Shown one piece after another: positions 8,983-19,426 of a DNA stretch of 64,000 nucleotides; within the stretch, counting starts at the first letter, position 1; every line of letters begins with the position of its first letter. This DNA comes from Proteocatella sphenisci DSM 23131. GTDB taxonomy: Bacteria > Bacillota > Clostridia > Peptostreptococcales > Filifactoraceae. The notes beneath the pieces are model-generated. The model made no database searches. It was not told where the DNA came from and worked only from the letters and a program-made list of their open reading frames with translations. Both the position numbers and the translations under genes were made by a program. The stretch lies in NCBI RefSeq assembly GCF_000423525.1, contig NZ_AUID01000012.1:19651-83650 (forward strand), in the 5' to 3' direction.

Positions 8983-11007
8983 CTAGTATTCGCTCTTTAT
9001 CCTGAAAGTTGACACAAGCTCCCTCAGCATTTGTGCCTGTGCGGAAAGTTCTTCACTGGCTGCCGCACTTTCCTCAGCAGTTGCCGAGGTGTTTTGTACA
9101 ACTGAGGAAATCTGTTCAACTCCCGAAGTTATCTTTTCTGCTTCCTGAGCCTGAAGCGCAGATGAATCTGCAATCCTTATTATCTCCCTGCCTACAGCCT
9201 CTGTTTTTTCAACCACGAGGCCCAGTGCTTCTGCCGTCTCATTGATTATGGATCTTCCTGAGGCTATTGCTGTCATAGAGCCTTCTATAAGCTCCGTTGT
9301 CTCTTGAGCTGCCAGAGCTGATTTCTGTGCAAGGTTTCTTACCTCATCAGCCACTACCGCAAACCCTTTTCCCGCAGCTCCTGCGCGCGCTGCCTCTATA
9401 GCCGCATTGAGTGCAAGTATATTGGTCTGGAATGCTATATCGTCTATGGTTTTGATTATTTTTCCAATCTCATCTGACTTTTGTGTAATTATCTCCATAG
9501 CATCTACGATTTCATTCATCTTGTAATTATTATCGTTAACTGCTTTTCCAGTTTCGATGCTCAGGCGGCTTGCTTCTAGCGTATTTTTACTGTTTTCAGA
9601 AATCTTGTCTGTTATCTCAACAAGGCTTGCAGTAAGCTCTTCCACTGATGATGCCTGCTCCGTCGCTCCCTGACTTAGATTCTGTGCCCCTGCCGAAACC
9701 TGCTCTGATCCATTTGCAACCTGATCTGCCGCTATTCCAATCTGTGAAAGTGTAGAGCTAAGTGATTCAGATATATTTATAAGCGCTGACTTTATCTTTG
9801 CAAACTCCCCATTATATTCCTGTGTAAGGGTAAAATCCAGATTTCCACCTGCTACATCATCAAGCACAAGAGTTATCTCATCTATATATGCCACGTATTT
9901 TCTAAGTCTGTCTGTGGTATTTCTCACCCCATCTGCAATCAGGCCTACTTCGTCATTGGTAACTACATCTATTCTTACGTCGAGTTCTCCAGCTGCAATC
10001 TGCTCCACCCCTTTTGCAAGGCGCTTCATAGGAGTAGTTATGCTCTTTGCTATGAAATATGTTATAAGTGCGATTATCAATGTCCCCGCAAGCAGTATTA
10101 TCATGGCTCTGGTATTAAGGCCATTGACAACTCTGTAGTGCTCTTCATCTGGGAGCCCCGTCAGTACGGTCCAGCCAGTATCTCCTACGGCCTTTGTAAC
10201 ACCATATACATCCGTTCCCTTAAATTCATAGCTGAAGTCGTTCTCTTCTCTTGATTTTAAGGCAGATGCGACATTTTCAGATATGTCCATTTCTTCAATC
10301 GATCTGTCTATCATTTCAGAATCCGGATGGTAAATTATCCTTCCGTCATCGGAAAAAAGAATAAAAAACCCTGTCTCTCCGAGCTTATATGTATTAAAAT
10401 TTTCTCCAAGCGTATCGAGAAGAAGATCTATTCCGGCAAAGCCAACTACATTTTTTGTTCCTGGTTCAAAAACCGGGGAAACAAGGCTCACAATAGTCTT
10501 TCCTGTAGATGTATCTTCATACGGCGGCACAAGCATTGTGGATCCGAGCTCTTTTACCTTGTACCACGGCCTGCTAGTCACGTCCCAGTCCTTATTTGCC
10601 ACAAACCCATCATTTTGGATATACTGGCTGGTGTCTGCATCTGCATACCATGTAAACAATACGTTATGTGTATCAAGTGAAGCCGAATCCTTCATATCAT
10701 TAAGGACCTGTATGTATTCATCTCTTTCAGAAATACGGTCAGATGAGTCCGTTACCTTGGCGAAAAGCTTAGCGGCAAGGCTGTTTGCTGCCATCTGCTC
10801 TGATACCATGCGGTATTTATAGAAGAACGATTCAGTATCCTTTGCAGCAAGCTCAGATTTATCCTCTATCTGCTGATTGGTGAGTCCTTCGAGTGCACTT
10901 CCAGATTCTCTGAGGAGCACGCTTTGCATTATTATCAGAGTAATTATGACAGGAATTAGTATCATTGCTATCATTTTAAAAAGTATGCTGCTTTTCTGTT
11001 TTTTCAA
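8983..11007 (-). CDS. Methyl-accepting chemotaxis protein (Cache type)
   Basis: A 674-residue transmembrane chemoreceptor starting at TTG (11007), with GGAG six bases upstream. A membrane segment at about residues 11-28 is followed by a dCache sensor ([21 protein letters not shown] and [11 protein letters not shown] are typical), a second membrane segment near 305-325, HAMP, and a signalling domain with tip [18 protein letters not shown]. Its SRPWY and ID-containing Cache motifs resemble amino-acid-sensing receptors, which is only suggestive. It is divergent from the alanine symporter gene at 11335, and a shared control region lies between them. Confidence 0.93.
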   Translation of the reverse strand: MKKQKSSILFKMIAMILIPVIITLIIMQSVLLRESGSALEGLTNQQIEDKSELAAKDTESFFYKYRMVSEQMAANSLAAKLFAKVTDSSDRISERDEYIQVLNDMKDSASLDTHNVLFTWYADADTSQYIQNDGFVANKDWDVTSRPWYKVKELGSTMLVPPYEDTSTGKTIVSLVSPVFEPGTKNVVGFAGIDLLLDTLGENFNTYKLGETGFFILFSDDGRIIYHPDSEMIDRSIEEMDISENVASALKSREENDFSYEFKGTDVYGVTKAVGDTGWTVLTGLPDEEHYRVVNGLNTRAMIILLAGTLIIALITYFIAKSITTPMKRLAKGVEQIAAGELDVRIDVVTNDEVGLIADGVRNTTDRLRKYVAYIDEITLVLDDVAGGNLDFTLTQEYNGEFAKIKSALINISESLSSTLSQIGIAADQVANGSEQVSAGAQNLSQGATEQASSVEELTASLVEITDKISENSKNTLEASRLSIETGKAVNDNNYKMNEIVDAMEIITQKSDEIGKIIKTIDDIAFQTNILALNAAIEAARAGAAGKGFAVVADEVRNLAQKSALAAQETTELIEGSMTAIASGRSIINETAEALGLVVEKTEAVGREIIRIADSSALQAQEAEKITSGVEQISSVVQNTSATAEESAAASEELSAQAQMLRELVSTFRIKSEY

Positions 11008-11334
11008 TTTTTTCTCCTTTTTTATAATTGCTATATTTGCAATATTTGCTATTCCTCATTATACAATAATAACAAGAAGGAAATCAATATCGATAATTCA
11101 ATTTTTTGATTTATTTCCGTTTAGATTATTCATTTATGCAGGATTTATTTCGTCTTATTCGAACTTTTTTAGATGACATTCCTGTATACATCCGGTTTAA
11201 AGTCTTGTATACTCCACTTTTCATAATACAATGTATTATTTTGAAATTTTAGCTTTATTTACATCTTGAAGGATGATATAATGATTACTGTCATAATATG
11301 AAATTATGAAAATATTATTCAAAGGAGATTTTTT
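11008..11334. promoter_or_regulatory. Divergent control region with 17-bp palindrome
   Basis: This 327-bp gap separates the TTG start of the chemoreceptor from the symporter gene. It holds a palindrome at 11223-11239 (ATAATACA, one base, TGTATTAT), a probable operator, and a TATAAT at 11277-11282 with only a weak -35 (TTTATT, 17-base spacer) that may serve the symporter. A clear GGAG lies before the symporter ATG. I see no gene in it. Confidence 0.5.
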
Positions 11335-12732
11335 ATGGAATTATTAAACAGTATAATTGGAACTATTAATGATTATATGTATGGTTATATACTTGTAGGC
11401 CTTCTTGTGGTCGTTGGTATTTACTTTACTTTGAGGACTGGCTTCGTTCAGTTCAGGCTTTTTCCCGATGGATTAAAGCAAATTATGGAAAAAAATGAAA
11501 ATAAATCTGCAATGTCATCCTTCCAGGCTCTCATGATATCTACGGCTTCACGCGTGGGTATTGGAAATATAGCCGGCGTTGCAACTGCTATTTCCGCGGG
11601 TGGTCCTGGCGCTGTATTTTGGATGTGGCTTATTGCAGTACTTGGATCTGCATCTGCCTTTGTTGAAAGTACTCTGGCTCAGGTTTACAAGGTGAAGCAT
11701 GGAGAGGAATTTCGTGGGGGACCTTCTTATTACATCCAGAAAGCTCTTGGACAGAGATGGCTTGGAATAATATTCTCAATTTCTCTTATAGCATGTTTCG
11801 CTTATGGATTTAATACACTTCAGGCAAATAACATAGTTTCTGCTTTATCATACTATTTTGGAGGCGAATATCCGAGCATTGCAATTCCAGCAATGATAGG
11901 CCTCGTACTTGCCGGTTTTACAGGATATATAATATTTAAAGGACAAAAATATATAGCGTTTATATCTTCTATACTTGTTCCCGTTATGGCTTTGTTTTAT
12001 ATGGCACTTGGATTTTATATAATAGTAAAGAATATCGGTATACTTCCAGCTACAATTGCAATGATTTTCAAGAGTGCATTTGATTTTGAAAGTTTTTCGG
12101 GAGGCCTTATGGGGTCTGCTATACTTTGGGGAATAAAGCGTGGTCTTTTCTCTAATGAAGCCGGTATGGGTAGCGCTCCCAATGCTGCTGCAGCTGCGCA
12201 GGTTTCTCACCCCGCAAAGCAGGGCCTTGTTCAGATGATATCTGTATTCATAGATACACTGCTTATCTGCAGCACATCTGCCTTTATCATACTTCTTTCT
12301 GGAGTAGATTATACTGCACTCAAAGCCATGCCTCTTGTTCAGCAGGCGGTGTCTTCTCAAGTTGGAGAGTGGGGAATCACATTTATTACAATTTCTGTGT
12401 TCTTGTTTGCATTCAGTTCGATTATAGGAAACTATTATTATACTGAATCTAATGTAATGTTTATACAAAACAGACCTGACGGATCACTTACGATTTTTAG
12501 AATTACGTGTATAATCGCTGTCTTCCTTGGAAGTATAGCTGGATACGATCTTGCGTGGAATATTGCTGACGTTCTCATGGGAGTTATGGCCCTTATAAAT
12601 ATAACTGCCATACTTCTGCTTGGAAATACAGCTGTTCTTGTCCTCAAGGATTACTCTGACCAGAGAAAAGCTGGAAAAGATCCTGTGTTTTCTGCAAAGG
12701 CTGTTGGCATAAAAAATACTGATGTATGGTAG
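11335..12732 (+). CDS. Sodium:alanine/glycine symporter (AGCS family)
   Basis: A 465-residue membrane protein of the amino acid:cation symporter family, with about ten to eleven hydrophobic segments. Hallmarks are the early FQALMISTASRVGIGNIAGV segment, the GPGAVFWMW region, and GLFSNEAGMGSAPNAAAAA, the family signature. It brings in alanine or glycine with sodium (or proton). Compared with most family members, the signature reads AS RVG rather than AATVG. A terminator follows at 12758. In an amino-acid fermenter this fits uptake of a growth substrate. Confidence 0.93.
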   Translation: MELLNSIIGTINDYMYGYILVGLLVVVGIYFTLRTGFVQFRLFPDGLKQIMEKNENKSAMSSFQALMISTASRVGIGNIAGVATAISAGGPGAVFWMWLIAVLGSASAFVESTLAQVYKVKHGEEFRGGPSYYIQKALGQRWLGIIFSISLIACFAYGFNTLQANNIVSALSYYFGGEYPSIAIPAMIGLVLAGFTGYIIFKGQKYIAFISSILVPVMALFYMALGFYIIVKNIGILPATIAMIFKSAFDFESFSGGLMGSAILWGIKRGLFSNEAGMGSAPNAAAAAQVSHPAKQGLVQMISVFIDTLLICSTSAFIILLSGVDYTALKAMPLVQQAVSSQVGEWGITFITISVFLFAFSSIIGNYYYTESNVMFIQNRPDGSLTIFRITCIIAVFLGSIAGYDLAWNIADVLMGVMALINITAILLLGNTAVLVLKDYSDQRKAGKDPVFSAKAVGIKNTDVW

Positions 12733-12757
12733 GATGATTGATTATTAATTAAATTTA

Positions 12758-12789
12758 TAGATCCCCTGAAGAATACTTTAGGGGATCTA
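12758..12789. terminator. Terminator between symporter and isoaspartyl dipeptidase genes
   Basis: TAGATCCCCT pairs with AGGGGATCTA across a 12-base loop, followed by TTTTATTT on the plus strand. It ends the symporter gene and, by its symmetry, may also serve the convergent iadA. Confidence 0.85.
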
Positions 12790-12825
12790 TTTTATTTAAA
12801 TATTAAAATCATTTACAAATAAGCT

Positions 12826-13995
12826 TTATTCAAAAGTTCCTCTTACTGTTACCGCTTTGTCCATTACCATGATTCTTCCTTTTGATATCACTGTTTCTAT
12901 ATCAAATGTATCTGCATTAACAAGCACTATGTCTGCATCAAATCCTTCTATTATTGAACCTTTTCCTCTGAGCCTGTATATGGCTGCCGGATTTGATGTG
13001 ACCGTCATAACTGCATATTCAACAGGGACCTTATCTACAAGTATTGCATCTTGAATCTCTTTGTAAAGTGATGTTACTTTTCCTACACTTATTCCTACTA
13101 CTCTTCCCTGTTCGTCAAATTCAGGAAGAGAGCCTTGGCCGTCTGAAGACATGGTGACATTTTCAACGGGAACGCCCTCTTCAATAAGTATCTTGAGAGC
13201 AGATGAACACTTTACTTCTCCTTCTTCAAAAAATCGAGGGATACTGCTTGTAGTCAGGTCTATTATCCCTCCTGTTTTTGCATATTCTATACCTTTTTCG
13301 AATAAAAATTCATTTCGATTCATATGAGTGGGTATTATGTTTTTTATTGGTATCTCTGTATTTTCAACGATCTGTTCTAATATATCTATCATTCTTGGAG
13401 AATCTCCAACATGAAAGTTTACAGTTCCAGCTTTTTTACTGAGCATTCCGCCAATCCTGGCTTCAGATATTATGCGAGTTATTTCTTCAAATGAGGGCTG
13501 AGAACATCTGTGGTCTGAAATTGCAATCTCGCCTACTCCTATAATCTTGTCTATAAAGACTATATCATCTGTTATTGATCCAGTCAGAGTTAATACCGGC
13601 ACCTGATATGAACCTGTATTAACAAAAGTCGTTATTCCTTCTTCTTCAAGTGCTTTTGCCTTTGCAAGCAAATTTGCCATGCTTCTTGTGGTTCCATCTG
13701 TTCCAAGACACCCAATTACAGTCGTTACCCCTCCTTGAGTTATATCACTGATCATTATTTCCGGAGTTCTGGTGTTAAACCCGCCTTCTCCTCCTCCACC
13801 CGCTATATGAACATGTGAATCTATAAATCCAGGAAATAAGATTTTACCTGTGGCATCTATTTCTGTATATTCGACAGATCCACTCAGCTCCACAACTTCA
13901 CTGATTTTGCAAATTTTATCTGCTGTCAGCAATACATCTCGCCTTCCCAGATATTTTGGAGCGTACACTTCTGCATTCTTTATCAATGTTATCAT
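12826..13995 (-). CDS. iadA: Isoaspartyl dipeptidase (beta-aspartyl peptidase)
   Basis: A 389-residue cytosolic amidohydrolase that splits beta-aspartyl (isoaspartyl) dipeptides from damaged proteins. The HVH metal motif is at residues 61-63, followed by GGGGEGGFNTRTPE; further metal or substrate residues are in the ISDHR segment, VNFHVGD, IPTHMNR, and SSDGQGS. Compared from memory with E. coli IadA, the carboxylated lysine of IGVKCAISDHR is replaced here: the sequence is IGVGEIAISDHR, putting a glutamate at the bridging position. Ribosome site GGAGG precedes the ATG at 13995. The gene upstream (DUF4097) is on the same strand and 40 bp away. Confidence 0.92.
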   Translation of the reverse strand: MITLIKNAEVYAPKYLGRRDVLLTADKICKISEVVELSGSVEYTEIDATGKILFPGFIDSHVHIAGGGGEGGFNTRTPEIMISDITQGGVTTVIGCLGTDGTTRSMANLLAKAKALEEEGITTFVNTGSYQVPVLTLTGSITDDIVFIDKIIGVGEIAISDHRCSQPSFEEITRIISEARIGGMLSKKAGTVNFHVGDSPRMIDILEQIVENTEIPIKNIIPTHMNRNEFLFEKGIEYAKTGGIIDLTTSSIPRFFEEGEVKCSSALKILIEEGVPVENVTMSSDGQGSLPEFDEQGRVVGISVGKVTSLYKEIQDAILVDKVPVEYAVMTVTSNPAAIYRLRGKGSIIEGFDADIVLVNADTFDIETVISKGRIMVMDKAVTVRGTFE

Positions 13996-14035
13996 AACTA
14001 CCTCCTGTTTAGTCTTTAAATCCGCTTTTAAAAAA

Positions 14036-14851
14036 TTAAGCCGTTTTCTTAATACTCAGGTTGCCCTTAGCGCTTCTTATTTCAAACTTCGATTCCACCT
14101 TTTTATATATTCCATAATGCGACCTTGAGATAAGTGGGAAATCACACAAAAAACGTCCTTCTCCTATTTTGTAATCCACTTTAAACCCATTGTTTTCTGG
14201 TATCTGTATGGTGGTATTTCCTGTGTTCGTTCTTATTTCAATATCATCTGGTCTGGAATCCATCTCTATATTTATATGCCCAGAGTCTTCTTGAATCTTT
14301 ATGTCTTCAATATCACCTGAAATATTTACATTTCCTTTTTTTGAAGATACCACAAGATTTTCCACATGATCAGAAGCTACACTTATATAGGCTTCATCAG
14401 TCATTATTTTTATCAGATTTATATCTTCCTTTATACCTTGTGGTATTTTAAGATAGAGTGTCTTGTTATTTAAATTTTTTAAATTGTTTTCACTAGTATT
14501 TCCATTATATCTTATTATCAGCTTTCCATTTTTTGAAAGAAATTTTATTCTATCTATGTCCGATAAATCTTCTTTATATGCTTCATCAACAACGATATAA
14601 TCTCCTTCATATTCTGAGATTTCTATATTTCCCCATGCCCATATAACATCTATCTGTTTTATATGGCCAGACGGAATTTGTGCCTCACCTGTGGAGTATT
14701 CTTTAAGCTCTCCAAAAAAAGTATAGGGGTCCATACCAGCAGTTCCCAATTTGAAAAAACCGTTTCCTCTGTCCCACACCGAAAGCGCCGCACCTGCTAT
14801 TAAGATTATAACCACTATTTTTAAAATAAATGCTCGTCCTGCCTTCATCAT
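14036..14851 (-). CDS. DUF4097-like (toastrack) membrane-anchored protein
   Basis: A 271-residue protein with one N-terminal membrane segment (about residues 8-24) and an exported C-terminal part. That part is a run of short beta strands with repeating turns (WAWGNIEISEYEGD, SSKKGNVNISGDIEDIKI, EDSGHINIEMDS, RTNTGNTTIQIPENNG), the pattern of DUF4097 'toastrack' proteins often linked with LiaF-like stress sensing and PspC. The molecular function is not known. It starts at ATG 14851 just after a GGTGG stretch and shares a 214-bp divergent region with the chemoreceptor-fusion gene at 15066. Confidence 0.75.
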   Translation of the reverse strand: MMKAGRAFILKIVVIILIAGAALSVWDRGNGFFKLGTAGMDPYTFFGELKEYSTGEAQIPSGHIKQIDVIWAWGNIEISEYEGDYIVVDEAYKEDLSDIDRIKFLSKNGKLIIRYNGNTSENNLKNLNNKTLYLKIPQGIKEDINLIKIMTDEAYISVASDHVENLVVSSKKGNVNISGDIEDIKIQEDSGHINIEMDSRPDDIEIRTNTGNTTIQIPENNGFKVDYKIGEGRFLCDFPLISRSHYGIYKKVESKFEIRSAKGNLSIKKTA

Positions 14852-15065
14852 TCACCACCCATCGCCATTTTTTAACTATTCAAACTATTCCATTATGATT
14901 ATTATACTATAACCTTACATAAAAATGTCAATATCTATGGAATATTGTTAACTTTTTACTTTTTAATTTATTAATTTTAAACTAATTAACTGGAAGTATG
15001 TTTATATAAATGTTACAATTAATAATATATATACAATACTTAAACAAAAGAAGGGGTTACATATA

Positions 15066-17543
15066 ATGTTCTTTAAAAAAAACAATCTATTTAAATCAAG
15101 CACCAACATATCTGTAAGTAGTGAAATCACTCCAAAAAGAATCTCTATTTCCGAGAAAAATCTAGATATACTTCAGGAAATGAATCGTTCAAAGATGATT
15201 TCAAGACTTACCAATCAGGTTGAAGAAACAGCTGTCGTAGCAGACGGCTTGATTGCATCCACAAAAGGCATCAACCACTCTATCGAGGAGCAGATGGAAA
15301 TTATAGACAATGTCGTAGATGAAATTACAAGCTATTCTTCACTGGCCGAAGAAGTCTTTACTAGTATTGAAAGCTCCAAAGAAATAGCTGAAAAAACTGT
15401 CGAAAACGCAAACGAAGGTACTAATGCTGTGGGAAATGTACTTGGATCAATGGATGAAATAGAAAATGTTGTAAATGATGTAAGAAAGTCTGTAAACGAA
15501 CTTTTTGAAAAATCAAAGAATATAGACGACCTTCTCAATATAATAAAAGGCATAGCAACCAGTACGAACCTTCTTTCCCTTAACGCTGCCATAGAAGCTG
15601 CCCATGCTGGCGCTGCAGGAAAAGGATTTGCAGTCGTTGCAGGTGAGGTGAAAATGCTTGCGGACAGAAGTATGGAATCCGTGGCCCATATAGATAATAT
15701 CCTTAATGAAATTAAGCAGAGCATAGGCAATACATCAGACCTTATGCTCTCTGCAATAGACAAGGTAAATGATGGAAAACAGATATCTGAAGCTACAAAA
15801 CAGGTCTTTGAAACCATTATAGATTCAGCAAGAGAAAATCTTAATGTGTCATCTGAAATAAGCACAGCCATATCAAGACAGACAGATTCCCTTGAATCAG
15901 TTATATTTTCTACTCAAAAAATGAGCCAGAGTTTTTCTCAGCTCATAAAAACAGTAGAGCTTACTATACTTAACACTGAGCTTACAAGCACAGCGCTGAG
16001 CAGACTAAATAACATATCCACTTCTATACAGGGGTCTCAAAAACTTATATCTTCAAATGATTTAAGCAGTGAGGTTTCGGAATCACTTGTACTCAAGTGC
16101 TGTGAACCTTATGGTTTGTCTATTGTTGACCCAATGATCAGCTCTGACCTGGTGGATTCCAGCACATTGTACAATATCCACGGAACACTTATAAATATAG
16201 ATATCAATGGAAAAGTCTCTCCTGGCATAGCCAAATTCTGGCATGTAAAAGACGACCAGCTTACCTGGGAATTCCAGATAAGAAAGGGCATTAAATTCCA
16301 CAATGGAGACGTGCTGACAGCAGCAGATGTGAAGTTTTCCTATGAGAGACTACTCAGCAAGGCGCTTGATGCCAATTCTGCATGGATACTTATGGATATA
16401 GAAGGTGCAAACGAATATCATAAGGGACAGGTTAAATCTGTAGATGGTATCAAAGTTGTAAATTCCCATACCCTTACTATAAAGCTAACGAGCCCATATA
16501 CAGGATTTCTTCTTAATCTGGGCCAGCCTGCTTCTGCCGTTATTTCAGCACGTGCCTTTGAAAAAGAAAGTCAACTTTCAGGCTGCGGACCCTACAAGCT
16601 TACCAAAAACTCTAACGACGAAATGATACTGCAAGCCTTTGATGAATGTTATTCTGGCGCTCCATATATTCCAAAAGTTAAGATTTCAACTAATGATGCA
16701 AATCGTGTTCAAAGAGTCATAGATGGAGAACTTGATTTCATAAGGATAGAAGACGGTATGTCATATCAGGCTGCAAAAAAAGCAAACCTGGAGATCCAGC
16801 AATTGGATATGCTCTCTGTTTACTACTTAGGATTCAATTTCAAGTCAAATCACCCTGCTGTTCACTCCAAACTTGTAAGACAGGCTGTAAATCTTGCAAT
16901 TAATAAGGACCAGATTGTAAAAGAAGTGCTAATGAATTACGGTTCCATAGCTGCTTCTCCACTTCCTCCTTCTATGCTTGAAGATAGCCACATATCTCCT
17001 TATCCTCATAATATTCAAAGAGCTAAAGAGCTTATACGTGCAAGTGGTGTGAGTAACCTTACCCTTAACCTCTATACCAGAGATGACGGAGGAAACGGAC
17101 TCTTTAAGAGAACTGAAAAACTTGTGGTCGAAGATTTAAAGGCGGCTGGATTTAATATAAATCTGCACAGCATCCCATCTGCGGAATTTATAAGGACTCG
17201 CGCATATGAAAAATCAGATGTCTTTATATCAAGATGGACTGCTGACACAGGAGATCAGGACAATTTCTTAAGACCTAACCTGACAAAGGACAGCAACGAC
17301 AACTTCTGCGCTTACCATAATCCCGAAGTAGTTCAGCTTCTTGAAGATGCTAAGCAAATGGTCAATCCAACAAAAAGAGCGAAAATGTACAATGAACTTG
17401 CTGAGATTATTCACGAAGATGCCCCATGGGCATTCCTATTTCATCCCAAAAATGGAATAGCACATAAAAAGAACATAGGCGGTGCAAATCTCAATGCTAT
17501 ATCAATAATCAGATATGATCAATTCTTTATAAAAAATATTTAG
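15066..17543 (+). CDS. Soluble chemoreceptor signalling domain fused to OppA-like (SBP_bac_5) domain
   Basis: An 825-residue protein with two halves. Residues 1 to about 330 form an MCP signalling domain: a long coiled coil with the tip [20 protein letters not shown] near residue 170. There is no signal peptide and no membrane segment, so it should be cytosolic. Residues from about 345 to 825 are a family-5 solute-binding protein like OppA/Dpp[51 protein letters not shown], and the C-terminal [10 protein letters not shown] block. A cytosolic solute-binding domain recalls SgrR, where it senses a ligand rather than transports it. Ribosome site GAAGGGG. It is followed after 14 bp by a dual AraC-type regulator. 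Ligand unknown. Confidence 0.88.
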   Translation: MFFKKNNLFKSSTNISVSSEITPKRISISEKNLDILQEMNRSKMISRLTNQVEETAVVADGLIASTKGINHSIEEQMEIIDNVVDEITSYSSLAEEVFTSIESSKEIAEKTVENANEGTNAVGNVLGSMDEIENVVNDVRKSVNELFEKSKNIDDLLNIIKGIATSTNLLSLNAAIEAAHAGAAGKGFAVVAGEVKMLADRSMESVAHIDNILNEIKQSIGNTSDLMLSAIDKVNDGKQISEATKQVFETIIDSARENLNVSSEISTAISRQTDSLESVIFSTQKMSQSFSQLIKTVELTILNTELTSTALSRLNNISTSIQGSQKLISSNDLSSEVSESLVLKCCEPYGLSIVDPMISSDLVDSSTLYNIHGTLINIDINGKVSPGIAKFWHVKDDQLTWEFQIRKGIKFHNGDVLTAADVKFSYERLLSKALDANSAWILMDIEGANEYHKGQVKSVDGIKVVNSHTLTIKLTSPYTGFLLNLGQPASAVISARAFEKESQLSGCGPYKLTKNSNDEMILQAFDECYSGAPYIPKVKISTNDANRVQRVIDGELDFIRIEDGMSYQAAKKANLEIQQLDMLSVYYLGFNFKSNHPAVHSKLVRQAVNLAINKDQIVKEVLMNYGSIAASPLPPSMLEDSHISPYPHNIQRAKELIRASGVSNLTLNLYTRDDGGNGLFKRTEKLVVEDLKAAGFNINLHSIPSAEFIRTRAYEKSDVFISRWTADTGDQDNFLRPNLTKDSNDNFCAYHNPEVVQLLEDAKQMVNPTKRAKMYNELAEIIHEDAPWAFLFHPKNGIAHKKNIGGANLNAISIIRYDQFFIKNI

Positions 17544-17557
17544 AAGGAGAGTATCTT

Positions 17558-18802
17558 GTGGAAAAAATTATTAAATCAAAGCGTATCTGTGGCAGACCTG
17601 TCCATTCCTATTTTACCGGAGTGGACAAGTATCTTCATCTTCAGAAACATTGTATATATGACATAACTCCACCAATATCCGAAAATGAATCTTTATTAAT
17701 TATAGTAAATTCGGGAAAGGGCCTTATTCTGATAAATGGAGTGGAGTTCCCTTTTGAAAAAGGCACCTTTGCCTGGCTACAATCATATCACACTTTTTCC
17801 ATACAAGCTTTTGCCGACTATCCTCTGGAGATAAGCGTGTGTGTATATGACTACCCGCTCTCCTCTTTTCTCGTATTTGAGGAGCCAGGGTCTGATGTGG
17901 TGGCCTCCATAATTGATGCCACTCCAGTTTTATATCCTCAAGGAGATCCGCTTTTAAAGATTCAATCCCTCTTTGATGAGTTTGAAAAGGAAAACGAGTG
18001 TTACGACCCCGGAAGTTCTCTTATTAAAGTATCAATACTGGGCCAGCTTTCTGATATTTTTGTAAGAAAGAGCTTGAAGTATCACCTGGGCCAGCCAAAA
18101 TCAGAAAGACCTCTTGGTTGGAAGGTCATTCTTTACATGAGTGCGCATTTCTCAAAAGATCTCACTTCAGAAAATGTAGCTTCACATTTTGGTTCCTGCG
18201 TTTCTGACCTAAACCGTGAACTGCGCAATATAAGTGGGTATAACTTTGCGCAGATACTGAACCGAATACGCGTGAATATCGCTTCAATGGCGCTGCTTTA
18301 TGAGGGAATGCCACTTTCCTATGTTGCGACTCATTCCGGATTTCCTTCAGAAACAGATTTTTATCGTACCTTTAAAAAGTACATGGGTATAACTCCACTT
18401 GAGTACCGAAGTCATATCCTTAACAAGGGTGATGGCATATACAGGGGTATGATCATGGAAAGCACTTTGATGAAAATTCTGAATCACTGCTATTCCAGCT
18501 TTTCATATCCTATTAATATAAATAACACAGCAAAGAGTCTTTACATATCAGAGAGCATGGTCAGTGATCTTGTACAAAAGGAGTTTGGCATAAGTTTTAA
18601 AGATATTACTTCACTTAACCGTATCAGGCACGCTGAGGCGCTTCTTCTCACAACAGATCTTCCGATCCTTGACATTGCAATAAATGTAGGATTTAACAGT
18701 TCGCGCTCTCTTTCAAGGGTATTTCGAACCATACACGGAATGACCCCGGGCGAATACAAGGCTCTTAACAAGGGAGGTTATTCAAATGACGTGCAAAAAT
18801 AA
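17558..18802 (+). CDS. Cupin transcription regulator with two AraC-type DNA-binding domains
   Basis: A 414-residue protein starting at GTG with AGGAG eight bases before. Residues 1 to about 130 are a cupin-like ligand domain (GKGLILINGVEFPFEKGTFA, then WLQSYHTFSIQ). Around 185-285 lies a first AraC helix-turn-helix pair (SENVASHFGSCVSDLNRELR; MPLSYVATHSGFPSETDFYRTFKKYMGITPLEYR). After a short linker, residues about 305-405 hold a second complete pair (NNTAKSLYISESMVSDLVQKEF; LPILDIAINVGFNSSRSLSRVFRTIHGMTPGEYK). Two AraC modules in one chain could read tandem operator repeats without dimerising. It is a candidate regulator of the convergent bai operon, whose promoter has such tandem repeats; that link is inference. 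Confidence 0.85.
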   Translation: MEKIIKSKRICGRPVHSYFTGVDKYLHLQKHCIYDITPPISENESLLIIVNSGKGLILINGVEFPFEKGTFAWLQSYHTFSIQAFADYPLEISVCVYDYPLSSFLVFEEPGSDVVASIIDATPVLYPQGDPLLKIQSLFDEFEKENECYDPGSSLIKVSILGQLSDIFVRKSLKYHLGQPKSERPLGWKVILYMSAHFSKDLTSENVASHFGSCVSDLNRELRNISGYNFAQILNRIRVNIASMALLYEGMPLSYVATHSGFPSETDFYRTFKKYMGITPLEYRSHILNKGDGIYRGMIMESTLMKILNHCYSSFSYPININNTAKSLYISESMVSDLVQKEFGISFKDITSLNRIRHAEALLLTTDLPILDIAINVGFNSSRSLSRVFRTIHGMTPGEYKALNKGGYSNDVQK

Positions 18803-19388
18803 TAACTATCCGCCAATATATGCCAGCGGTCATTATTATTCAAAAAAAGAATTCACTTTCCCAATTAACGCGGTCAATCAGACTGTAAATAATACAACTG
18901 TGCTCAAGAACAACAGCGGTATTACTCTGATTTATTTTCGAAGTGGTGAGGGAAGCATAATTATAAATTCCAAGCCTTATGAAATCAAAAGAGGCATGCT
19001 TATATGTTTAGGGTCATACCACTATTTCCAGATAAAGCCTTCAAATGTATCCATAGAGCTTATGCAGTGCAGACTGAGCTATGATACTTTTTTATATATG
19101 GCCGCCAATCCTTACTATGATTTCTCTGAGATTACTCTGAATCCAAAACCTCTTACTGCATTACTTGAAGGTGAAATGCTTGAAAGGGCTGAGAATATAA
19201 TTGAAGAACTTGTGGACACGAGCTCTAAAAGCCGAAAAAAAGAAAACTGCAGTAAATACAAAGACCTGTCTCAAAGTGGAAATATATCAGACAGATTTCT
19301 TCACAAAAGCGGAAATACAGAGTTTTTTCTGTGCATGAGATTGATAGGAATCCTTCAAAAAACTTATCAGGTGGATTTTTGGAAGTAA
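18786..19388 (+). CDS. Cupin-only protein, paralogue of the neighbouring regulator's sensor domain
   Basis: A 200-residue protein overlapping the dual-AraC gene by 17 bp, with its own GGGAGG ribosome site. Its first 110 residues parallel the sensor part of the neighbour: GEGSIIINSKPYEIKRGMLICLGSYHYFQIKP matches GKGLILINGVEFPFEKGTFAWLQSYHTFSIQA in spacing and key residues. The second half contains a polar stretch (SKSRKKENCSKYKDLSQSGN) and a short helix, LCMRLIGILQKTYQVD, but no helix-turn-helix. It may pair with the regulator and modulate it, or be a truncated duplicate. The ORF is intact, so it is not obviously a pseudogene. Confidence 0.75.
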   Translation: MTCKNNNYPPIYASGHYYSKKEFTFPINAVNQTVNNTTVLKNNSGITLIYFRSGEGSIIINSKPYEIKRGMLICLGSYHYFQIKPSNVSIELMQCRLSYDTFLYMAANPYYDFSEITLNPKPLTALLEGEMLERAENIIEELVDTSSKSRKKENCSKYKDLSQSGNISDRFLHKSGNTEFFLCMRLIGILQKTYQVDFWK

Positions 19389-19426
19389 TATAAGGTCAAA
19401 ATAATCGCCCATGCTGGGCGCACCCA

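Noticed and set aside
11848..12468. 206-codon open frame on the minus strand
   Set aside because: Lies wholly inside the alanine symporter gene; composition is that of an antisense shadow, with no ribosome site or family motif.
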